DNA of 5,087 nt, from assembly GCA_903928045.1 (NCBI GenBank), contig CAIYPH010000215.1, positions 1 through 5,087 of the forward strand. The letters run 5' to 3'. Below the pieces are notes generated by a model, which did no database searches, was not told where the DNA came from, and saw only the letters and a list, made by a program, of their open reading frames with translations. Positions 1 through 5,087 of this stretch are shown piece after piece. The first letter of the stretch is position 1. Every line of letters starts with the position of its first letter. Position numbers and translations under genes: made by a program. This stretch comes from an uncultured Rhodospirillales bacterium. Lineage in GTDB: Bacteria > Pseudomonadota > Alphaproteobacteria > Acetobacterales > Acetobacteraceae.

Positions 1-90
1 ACCCCATCCTGTCCAAGGGGAAAATGCCCCTCAAGGCGGGTCACTTCTCAGTGAAAACCCCGGGTCAAGTCTCGGTGGAAATCAACACAA
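1..90. mobile_element. Probable end fragment of an IS21-family insertion sequence
   Basis: No transposase gene is visible here. What is visible is a pair of similar 20-bp units (38–57 and 62–81), each reading GGGTCA…TCTC.GTG.AAA, followed by ATCAACACA. IS21-family elements (istA/istB) carry several copies of a roughly 20-bp transposase-binding repeat at each end, and this wording is like what I remember from proteobacterial IS21 ends. A small hairpin (AGGGG 16–20 with CCCCT 27–31) lies before the repeats. The element would continue beyond position 1, or be only a remnant. The inner boundary is guessed at about 81–90. The family call is from memory and is tentative; the repeat pair itself is certain. 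Confidence 0.42.
38..81. repeat. Tandemly arranged pair of 20-bp direct repeats
   Basis: Unit A (38–57) and unit B (62–81) match at 16 of 20 positions and start 24 bp apart, with a 4-bp spacer. They share GGGTCA, TCTC, GTG and a terminal AAA. The even spacing of about two helical turns suits cooperative binding of a protein such as an IS21 transposase. I found no third copy within the window. Confidence 0.6.
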
Positions 91-414
91 TGGCGGGCGG
101 GCGTGCCAAAGCCGCAGGTCAAGGTCCTTTAGCCGCCGCCGGGTGTTGGCGACGCGAACAGGATCAAAAGGGCGGACAGTCTGTCGGCACTGCGCCGAGC
201 GCCATGAAACATGGCGGCCGCAATAAAAAGATTGGCTCCGCCGGTCATAACCAGAGACGGGGCCCTGCTGGCGATGAAGCAGTTTACAAAATGGGATACG
301 GCGTGCCTTCGAGGCCGCTCAGGCGGCGCCATCCTGCGTCAGGCTTACCCGCGCTCAACGTTGGGTATATTGTGGGGTATGGAGCGGTTTTATTTTCAAA
401 ATCTGTTTAATAAC
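91..414. other. Gene-free stretch between the IS-like repeats and tRNA-Glu
   Basis: This stretch of about 320 bp has no ORF with a convincing start, ribosome binding site, recognisable domain or the strong GC third-position preference of the genes to its right. It is more AT-rich in places, notably 386–416. A 67-codon minus-strand ORF (332–129) and two overlapping plus-strand ORFs cross it, but their codon use is mixed and one plus-strand frame runs on through the tRNA. A perfect 5-bp hairpin (GCCGC 314–318, GCGGC 323–327) has no T tract. The stretch is most likely intergenic DNA, perhaps degraded island or insertion sequence remnants. Confidence 0.5.
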
Positions 415-430
415 AACGCACTAAGGCGTT
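415..430 (-). terminator. Weak candidate terminator hairpin after tRNA-Glu
   Basis: Read on the minus strand, five bases past the tRNA CCA, AACGC pairs with GCGTT around a 6-base loop. The sequence that follows (GTTATTAAAC) is AT-rich but has no clean U tract, so this may be a weak terminator or only a 3' processing structure. The stem is short. Confidence 0.3.
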
Positions 431-434
431 TAAG

Positions 435-510
435 TGGTATCCCGTACGAGATTCGAACTCGTGTTACCGCCGTGAAAGGGCGGTGTCCTAGGCCTCTAGA
501 CGAACGGGAC
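435..510 (-). tRNA. tRNA-Glu (anticodon UUC), CCA encoded
   Basis: This is a full cloverleaf of 76 nt including the encoded CCA (437–435). The 7-bp acceptor stem is GTCCCGT with ACGGGAT, the D stem is GTC/GAC, and the anticodon stem is CCGCC/GGCGG around CTTTCAC. That places anticodon TTC at 476–474. The variable loop is only 4 nt, as in bacterial glutamate tRNAs, and the T arm is ACGAG–TTCGAAT–CTCGT. The D arm and anticodon arm closely match E. coli tRNA-Glu. The tRNA decodes GAA and GAG. Two details differ from E. coli: the end pair is G1·U72 instead of G1–C72, and the discriminator base is A. The gene lies 56 bp after the recJ stop in the same orientation and has a promoter candidate of its own. 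Confidence 0.97.
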
Positions 511-526
511 AGCGAGGCAGGGGCGC

Positions 527-556
527 TGGGTAGCCGAGCGGAGGCGGGGGGTCAAG
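527..556 (-). promoter_or_regulatory. Probable sigma-70-type promoter for tRNA-Glu
   Basis: On the minus strand the spacer between recJ and the tRNA contains CTTGAC (556–551), then exactly 17 bases, then CTACCC (533–528). The first box is the alphaproteobacterial −35 element common before rRNA and tRNA genes. The second is a poor match to the −10 element (CTATAT-like). Transcription would begin near 520, about 10 bases before the mature tRNA. The −35 box and spacing are good; the weak −10 box limits confidence. Confidence 0.45.
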
Positions 557-566
557 GGTGTCTGTG

Positions 567-2378
567 TCAGGCCCGGGCTGCGTCGGTGATGATGAAGCTT
601 GGGGTGGTGCTGCCGTTCCATTCTTCGGCACGTAGATGGCCGGCGAGGTGGAGGATGGTGCCGTCGCGGGACATCAGGGTTTCGGCCACGGCGCCGTCGC
701 GGGCGCGGAACATCACCGCCTTCAGGCGCGGGCCACCGCCCTCGCCTTCCAGATAAACCCTGACGGTGGCTGCTTCTTTGCCGACGCGGTCGGCGCGGAC
801 CACGCGGACGCGCGGCAGCAGCATCACCGGCTCGTCATTGCCGTTGCCGAAGGGGGCGAGGCGGGTGATTTGTTGGGCGAGTTCGGTGGTGCAGCCGGCG
901 ATGGCGAGCGTGCCTTCCACCGCGAGGTCGGCGGCCGAGGGCAGCAGGCGAGCGGCGGCGAGGCGTTCGTCGAGGAAGGCATGGAAATCGGCGAGTCGCG
1001 ATTCGGAGAGCGAAAATCCCGCGGCCATCGCGTGGCCGCCGCCGGTGTTGAGGATGCCGTGCTGGCGGGCGGCGATGACCACGGCACCGAGATCGAGCCC
1101 GGCGACCGAGCGGCCGGAGCCCTTGGCGATGCCGTCGGCGACGCCGGCGACGCACGCAGGGCGGTTGAAGCGCTCCTTGATGCGCCCTGCGACGATGCCG
1201 ACCACGCCCGGGTGCCATTGCGCGCCATGCACCAGCACGGCGGCGTGGCCGGCCTGAAGCTGTGCGTCGGCCGCTTCCAGCGCCTGGTCGAGCATGCCGG
1301 CTTCGACGGCCTGGCGTTGGCGGTTCACCGAGTCGAGCGTGGCGGCGAGGCCGCGGGCATCGATCTCGTCGTCGCAGAGCAGCAGGCGCAGGCCGAGGTC
1401 GGATTCGCTGATGCGTCCGGCGGCGTTGATGCGTGGGCCTAAAGCGAAGCCGAGGGTCATCGCCGAGGGGCGCTCCTTCACCCCGGCGACCTCGAGCAGG
1501 GCGGCGATGCCGGCGCGCTGGCGGCGGGCCATCACTTTCAGGCCCTGGGTGACGAAAGCGCGGTTGAGGCCGGCGAGCGGCATCACGTCGCAGACGGTGG
1601 CGAGCGCCACGAGGTCGAGCTGTTCGCGCAGATCGGGCTCGCTCATGCGGGCGAAGAAGCCGCGGCCGCGCAGCACGCGCTGGGTGGCGACCGTGGTGAT
1701 GAAGGCGATGGCGGCGGCACAGAGATTGCCGAGGCCGGAGGTGTCGTCGAGCCGGTTGGGGTTGACGGTGGCGGCGACCGCGGGGGGCGGGCCTTCGGCC
1801 TTGTGATGGTCCAGCACCACCACGTCGGCTTGTCCCTGCACGGCGGCCAGGGCATCGGCCGCGGCGGTGCCGCAATCGACGCACACGATGAGGGTGGCGC
1901 CGCGGGCGACCAGGGCGCGCAGCGCGTTGGCGTTGGGGCCGTAGCCCTCGGCGAGGCGGTCCGGCACGTAGGAGATGGTGTCGCAGCCGAGGCCGCGCAG
2001 GAAGCTCGCCATCAGGGCGCCGCTGCAGGCGCCGTCCACGTCATAGTCGCCGAACACCGCGACCGTCTCACCGCGTTGCACGGCGTCGGCGAGGCGGGCG
2101 GCGGCGGCCGGCATGTCGATGAGCACGTCGGGGTCGGGCATCAGGGCCCGCAGGGTCGGCTCCAGGAAGTCACCGGCGGCGGCGTCACTCGCGATGCCGC
2201 GGCCGGCGAGCAGGCGGCCGACGATCTCGGGCACGCCGAGGCGCTGGGCGATGCCCATGCCGGTGCGCTCCAGCGTCAGCCCCGGCGGCGCGCGCCAGAT
2301 CCAGCGCCGTCCGCCGAGGCTGCGCGCCACGCCGAGGGCGGGGGGGATGCCCCCTTCGGACGGCGTGGCGTCGTCCAT
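567..2378 (-). CDS. recJ: Single-stranded-DNA-specific exonuclease RecJ
   Basis: This is a cytoplasmic 5'-3' exonuclease acting on single-stranded DNA in recombination, mismatch repair and base-excision repair. At 603 aa it has the usual length for RecJ. Counting from the ATG, the DHH phosphoesterase domain shows GDYDVDG (110–116), DHH (190–192), NPNR (206–209), CDV (263–265) and GPRINAAGR (314–322). The DHHA1 domain shows HPGVVG (389–394), GSGRS (420–424) and GGGHAMAAG (446–454). The C-terminal OB-fold region starts near PFGNGN (509–514). The metal-binding Asp and His residues are therefore present and the enzyme should be active. A GTG codon directly before the ATG (2381) is an equally possible start. 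The gene begins 4 bp (or 1 bp) after the glpX stop with no well-spaced ribosome binding site, which suggests translational coupling. Only the exact start is uncertain. Confidence 0.97.
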   Translation of the reverse strand: MDDATPSEGGIPPALGVARSLGGRRWIWRAPPGLTLERTGMGIAQRLGVPEIVGRLLAGRGIASDAAAGDFLEPTLRALMPDPDVLIDMPAAAARLADAVQRGETVAVFGDYDVDGACSGALMASFLRGLGCDTISYVPDRLAEGYGPNANALRALVARGATLIVCVDCGTAAADALAAVQGQADVVVLDHHKAEGPPPAVAATVNPNRLDDTSGLGNLCAAAIAFITTVATQRVLRGRGFFARMSEPDLREQLDLVALATVCDVMPLAGLNRAFVTQGLKVMARRQRAGIAALLEVAGVKERPSAMTLGFALGPRINAAGRISESDLGLRLLLCDDEIDARGLAATLDSVNRQRQAVEAGMLDQALEAADAQLQAGHAAVLVHGAQWHPGVVGIVAGRIKERFNRPACVAGVADGIAKGSGRSVAGLDLGAVVIAARQHGILNTGGGHAMAAGFSLSESRLADFHAFLDERLAAARLLPSAADLAVEGTLAIAGCTTELAQQITRLAPFGNGNDEPVMLLPRVRVVRADRVGKEAATVRVYLEGEGGGPRLKAVMFRARDGAVAETLMSRDGTILHLAGHLRAEEWNGSTTPSFIITDAARA

Positions 2379-2382
2379 CACC

Positions 2383-3363
2383 TCAGCGATCGACCCAGGT
2401 CTTGGTGGTGAAGTTGTGGTGCGCCTCGATGTAGCGGACGGTGCCGGACTTCGAGCGCATCACCACGGAGTGCGTGGTCGCGCCGTGGCCGTAGCGGTGC
2501 ACGCCACGCAGGGTGGCGCCGGTGGTGACGCCGGTGGCGGCGAACATCACGTCGCCTTTGGCCATTTCCTCGCACTTGAAGGAGCGGTGCGGGTCAAGCA
2601 GGCCCATGTCGCGGGCGCGCTGGATCTGGCTGTCATCCTCGAACATCAGGCGGCCCTGCATCTGGCCGCCGATGCAGCGCAGTGCGGCGGCGGCGAGCAC
2701 GCCTTCCGGCGCGCCGCCCGAGCCCATGTAGATGTCGATCTCGGAATTGGCCTGCGCGGTGCCGATCACGCCGGCGACGTCGCCATCCGAGAGCAGCATG
2801 ATGCGGGCGCCGGCCTCGCGGGTCTTGGCGATCAGCTCCTTGTGGCGGTCGCGGTCGAGAATGCAGGCGACGAGGTCCGACACGTCGCACTTCTTGGCGC
2901 GCGCGAGGTTGCGCAGGTTCTCGCCGACCGGGGCGTCGATATCGACCACGCCATCCGGCAGGCCGCCGCCGACGGCGATCTTCTGCATGTAGATGTCAGG
3001 CGCGTGGAGGAAGTTGCCGTGCTCGGCGAGCGCGACGACGGCCATGGCGTTGGGGCCGCCCTTGGCGGTGAGGGTGGTGCCCTCGAGCGGGTCCACCGCG
3101 ATGTCCATCGCCGGGCCGCCGGCGCCGACGCGTTCGCCGATATAGAGCATCGGCGCCTCATCCATCTCGCCTTCGCCGATCACCACGGTGCCGGAAATCG
3201 CCACCGTGTCGAAGGCCTTGCGCATGGCAGTCACCGCGGCGCCGTCGGCCTCGTTCTTCTTGCCGAGGCCCATCCAGTGGCTGGCAGCGAGTGCGGCCGC
3301 CTCGGTGACGCGCACCAGTTCGAGCGCGAGATTGCGGTCGGTGACCATTTCAATAAGTGCCAT
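2383..3363 (-). CDS. glpX: Class II fructose-1,6-bisphosphatase GlpX
   Basis: GlpX hydrolyses fructose 1,6-bisphosphate to fructose 6-phosphate in the cytoplasm, the committed step of gluconeogenesis. In some bacteria the same enzyme also acts on sedoheptulose bisphosphate in the Calvin cycle. The 326-aa protein matches the class II family over its whole length. By comparison with E. coli GlpX, metal ligands are visible at D40, E64 (in GEGE, 63–66), D91 and E94 (in DPLEGT, 91–96) and E220 (in GGAPEG). Substrate contacts include Y125, R171/R173 and D193/D195. The ATG at 3363 is well supported by GGGAGG at 3376–3371, seven bases upstream. The gene follows hom by 13 bp and is followed almost at once by recJ. 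The usual bacterial alternative names are FBPase II or FBP/SBPase, and the sequence cannot decide whether SBPase activity matters here. Confidence 0.97.
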   Translation of the reverse strand: MALIEMVTDRNLALELVRVTEAAALAASHWMGLGKKNEADGAAVTAMRKAFDTVAISGTVVIGEGEMDEAPMLYIGERVGAGGPAMDIAVDPLEGTTLTAKGGPNAMAVVALAEHGNFLHAPDIYMQKIAVGGGLPDGVVDIDAPVGENLRNLARAKKCDVSDLVACILDRDRHKELIAKTREAGARIMLLSDGDVAGVIGTAQANSEIDIYMGSGGAPEGVLAAAALRCIGGQMQGRLMFEDDSQIQRARDMGLLDPHRSFKCEEMAKGDVMFAATGVTTGATLRGVHRYGHGATTHSVVMRSKSGTVRYIEAHHNFTTKTWVDR

Positions 3364-3370
3364 GTTATAT

Positions 3371-3376
3371 CCTCCC
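3371..3376 (-). promoter_or_regulatory. Strong ribosome binding site for glpX
   Basis: GGGAGG on the minus strand lies directly after the hom stop codon (TGA, 3379–3377) and seven bases before the glpX ATG. It fixes the glpX start. Ribosomes ending hom cover this site, so glpX translation may be coupled to hom. Confidence 0.8.
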
Positions 3377-4669
3377 TCAGGCGGCTTCGATGCGGATCAG
3401 CGCGGGTTCTTCCATCACGGCGTCGAGTGCCGCGATGCGGGAGAGCGCCGTGCGCATCGCCGCCTCCCCGGTCTCATGGGTGACGAGCACCACCGGCACG
3501 GCCTCGCCGGGGCTGCGGCCGCGCTGGAGCATGGATTCGAGCGACACGCCGACATCGCGCAGCACGGCGGTGACGTCGGCGATCACGCCGGGGCGGTCCA
3601 CCACCATCAGGCGCAGGTAATAGGCGCCGCTATGGGCGGACATCGGCACGGAGGGGGCTTGCGACAGCGCATCGGCGCCGACGCCCCAAACGGGCGTGTG
3701 GCGGCCGCGGGCGATGTCGATGAGGTCGGCCGCCACCGCGCTCGCGGTCGGCCCGGCGCCGGCGCCGCGGCCTTCCAGCATCACGCGGCCGACGAAATCG
3801 CCCTCGGCGACCACGGCGTTGAAGACACCGTCCACGCGGGCGATGGGGGCGGATTGCGGGACCATGCAGGGGTGCACGCGGGCATCGACGCCAGCCTCGC
3901 TGCGGGTGGCGATGCCGAGCAGCTTGATGCGGTAGCCGAGTTCGCCGGCGAAGGCGATGTCGAGCGCGGAGATGTTGCGGATGCCCTCGACATGCATATC
4001 CCCGAAGGCGACCGGGCGGCCGAAGGCGAGGGCGGCGAGGATGGCGAGCTTGTGGGCGGCGTCGATGCCATCGACGTCGAAGGACGGGTCGGCCTCGGCG
4101 TAGCCGAGCTTCTGGGCGTCGGCCAGCACGTCGGCGAATTCGCGGCCGCGCTCGCGCATGACGGTGAGGATGTAGTTGCAGGTGCCGTTGAGGATGCCGG
4201 CGACACGGGTGATGCGGTTGGCGGCCAGGCCCTCGCGGATCGCCTTGATGGCGGGGATGCCGCCGGCCACCGCGGCCTCGAAGGCGAGCGGCACGTTGGC
4301 CGCCTCGGCGCGGGCAGCGAGATCGGCGCCATGGACGGCGAGCAGGGCCTTGTTGGCGGTGACCACCGGCTTGCCGGCGGCGATGGCCGCCTCGACGAGC
4401 GCCTTGGCAGAGCCTTCCGAGCCGCCCATCACCTCGACGATGACATCAACCCCGGCATCCCCGGCGAGGGCGACGGGGTCATCATACCAGCGCAGGCCGG
4501 CCAGCGAGATGCCGCGATCGCGCCCGCGGTCCCGCGCGGAGACGGCGGTGACGACGATGGGGCGGCCGGCGCGGGCGGCGATGATGTCGGCGTTCTGGCG
4601 CAGCAGGGTGACCACCCCGGCGCCGACGGTGCCGAGGCCGGCGATGCCGATGGAGAGCGGGCGGGTCAT
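3377..4669 (-). CDS. hom: Homoserine dehydrogenase
   Basis: This enzyme reduces aspartate semialdehyde to homoserine with NAD(P)H, at the branch leading to threonine, isoleucine and methionine. The 430-aa protein is of the monofunctional ACT-containing type with no aspartokinase domain. Visible elements are the Rossmann GLGTVG (11–16), TANKALLA (104–111, with N106 and K107), the NGTCNYI segment (161–167) and the catalytic signature GYAEADPSFDVDGIDAAHK (189–207), ending in the conserved K207. The nucleotide/substrate loop GRGAGAGPTASA covers 300–311. A C-terminal ACT domain runs from about 350 to 425 (PGVIADV at 360–366) and probably gives threonine feedback inhibition. The frame is open for 83 more codons upstream to 4918, but that stretch is Arg/Pro-rich, overlaps the previous gene and is not homoserine-dehydrogenase-like. 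The chosen start puts GLGTVG at the normal place. The ribosome binding site is weak, and the start ATG overlaps a short upstream ORF. Confidence 0.96.
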   Translation of the reverse strand: MTRPLSIGIAGLGTVGAGVVTLLRQNADIIAARAGRPIVVTAVSARDRGRDRGISLAGLRWYDDPVALAGDAGVDVIVEVMGGSEGSAKALVEAAIAAGKPVVTANKALLAVHGADLAARAEAANVPLAFEAAVAGGIPAIKAIREGLAANRITRVAGILNGTCNYILTVMRERGREFADVLADAQKLGYAEADPSFDVDGIDAAHKLAILAALAFGRPVAFGDMHVEGIRNISALDIAFAGELGYRIKLLGIATRSEAGVDARVHPCMVPQSAPIARVDGVFNAVVAEGDFVGRVMLEGRGAGAGPTASAVAADLIDIARGRHTPVWGVGADALSQAPSVPMSAHSGAYYLRLMVVDRPGVIADVTAVLRDVGVSLESMLQRGRSPGEAVPVVLVTHETGEAAMRTALSRIAALDAVMEEPALIRIEAA

Positions 4670-4722
4670 GCCACGTCTCGCTGGCTGGGCTGGCGGGGGG
4701 AGGCTGGCTTCGGGCGTTTCAT
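4666..4722 (-). CDS. Possible 18-codon leader ORF overlapping hom start
   Basis: An ATG at 4722 opens a frame of 18 codons (MKRPKPASPRQPSQRDVA) whose TGA shares bases with the hom ATG as ATGA. The peptide is basic, proline-rich and soluble, and resembles nothing I know. It has no Thr, Ile or internal Met codons, so it is not a classical amino-acid attenuator. No good Shine-Dalgarno sequence precedes it. The hom ribosome binding site is also poor, so coupled reinitiation through this ORF is possible. In GC-rich DNA such a short ORF can also arise by chance. Confidence 0.22.
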   Translation of the reverse strand: MKRPKPASPRQPSQRDVA

Positions 4723-4800
4723 GGGTCGGTCCGTTGGCAAGAGGCGATGAGAAATCCGGTGGGCAAACTGGCCAAGTCCTGGCTATTGGGCAAGGCGGGG

Positions 4801-5087
4801 CTATTCGGTAAGCCTGGCGGCGCCGCCCCGCCCGACGGCGCTGGCGGTGACGTTCAGCGCGGCTTCGGGCACGCCGGCGGCCTGCAACGCCCTGGCGATG
4901 ACGCCGGCGCGCTCCCAAGCCAGCGGTAGGGCGCGGGACTGCGCGGCGGGGTCACCTTCGGGCGCCTCGCCGAAGCCGGCCACCACGATCGTCCGTCCGG
5001 CGCGCACTCCCGCCAGGGCGATCAACGCGGTCCGCGCGGCGGCGGGCAACTCGGCCGCGCCATCGGCAAACGCCACCGTCACCGGCG
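4801..5087 (-). CDS. OmpA-like C-terminal domain protein, partial (5' end outside window)
   Basis: Only the last 94 complete codons are present. The frame is open to the window edge (a Pro codon at 5085–5083), so the GTG at 5082 need not be the start. The sequence follows the OmpA/MotB/Pal fold: beta strand VTVAFADGAAELP, a helix ending RTALIALAGV, strand TIVVAGFGEA, the helix ALPLAWERAGVIARALQAAGVP, and a last strand NVTASAVG. Domains of this family bind peptidoglycan in the periplasm and tether outer-membrane proteins or lipoproteins. The Arg of the ligand site is kept (WERA, codon 4911–4909). The Asp normally found in the G-x-[ST]-D motif is Glu here (codon 4968–4966). The signal peptide or lipobox and N-terminal part would lie beyond 5087. 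It ends 131 bp before hom in the same direction. Confidence 0.7.
   Translation of the reverse strand, partial: PVTVAFADGAAELPAAARTALIALAGVRAGRTIVVAGFGEAPEGDPAAQSRALPLAWERAGVIARALQAAGVPEAALNVTASAVGRGGAARLTE

Noticed and set aside
292..305. Possible att-like copy of the tRNA 3' end (GGGATAC)
   Set aside because: Only seven bases are shared and on the opposite strand. There is no duplicate of the T arm or anticodon region within the window.
129..332. 67-codon minus-strand ORF downstream of the tRNA
   Set aside because: It has no ribosome binding site, mixed codon use and no recognisable family. A chance ORF is more likely, though a gene remnant cannot be excluded.
211..756. 181-codon plus-strand ORF
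   Set aside because: It runs straight through the tRNA-Glu gene and into the recJ 3' end on the opposite strand, so it is not a real gene.
2342..2354. GGGGG-ATG-CCCCC hairpin near the recJ start
   Set aside because: It is within coding sequence in GC-rich DNA and is explained by Gly/Pro codons. Nothing shows a regulatory role.
636..2411. Plus-strand and alternate minus-strand ORFs inside recJ
   Set aside because: These are low-complexity Arg/Ala/Pro- or Gly/Ala-rich translations overlapping a full-length RecJ with all motifs intact.
2113..4750. Long plus-strand ORFs (456 and 520 codons) opposite glpX and hom
   Set aside because: They are antisense shadows caused by high GC. They are Gly/Ala/His/Asp-rich, have no recognisable domain, and the opposite frames encode clear enzymes.
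4723..4800. Promoter for hom (CTTGCC or CTTGGC boxes)
   Set aside because: Several −35-like boxes exist, but none has an acceptable −10 element 16–18 bases downstream, so no site can be chosen.
4670..4918. N-terminal extension of hom by 83 codons
   Set aside because: The extension is Arg/Pro-rich, overlaps the OmpA-like gene in another frame, and would put the Rossmann motif far from the N terminus, unlike the family.

Overview
The window is GC-rich chromosomal DNA of alphaproteobacterial character. This rests on the strong GC bias, the CTTGAC-type promoter before the tRNA and the hom–glpX–recJ gene order. From memory, that order occurs in Rhodospirillales/Acetobacteraceae-like genomes. The exact taxon cannot be fixed from the sequence alone. 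Every recognised gene lies on the minus strand, so transcription runs from high to low coordinates.

In the direction of transcription: (1) 5087–4801 is the 3' end of a gene for a protein with an OmpA-like C-terminal domain, cut by the window edge. (2) 4800–4670 is a 131-bp spacer. It holds an 18-codon mini-ORF whose TGA overlaps the ATG of the next gene as ATGA. (3) 4669–3377 is hom (homoserine dehydrogenase with an ACT domain). (4) 3363–2383 is glpX (class II fructose-1,6-bisphosphatase). (5) 2378–567 is recJ (single-strand-specific 5'-3' exonuclease). The spacing between genes 3, 4 and 5 is 13 bp and then 4 bp (1 bp if the GTG start of recJ is used), so they very probably form one operon. 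It joins threonine/methionine precursor synthesis, gluconeogenesis and DNA repair, which have no obvious biochemical link. (6) 510–435 is a complete tRNA-Glu(UUC) gene with encoded CCA, preceded by its own probable promoter. (7) 434–1 contains no convincing gene. Its far end (about 1–90) carries paired 20-bp repeats resembling the ends of IS21-family insertion sequences.

The core is ordinary housekeeping DNA and I see no sign of a new defence, mobile or biosynthetic system. The points worth a second look are the probable IS end beyond the tRNA 3' end, the mini-ORF coupled to hom, and a conserved Asp replaced by Glu in the OmpA-like domain.
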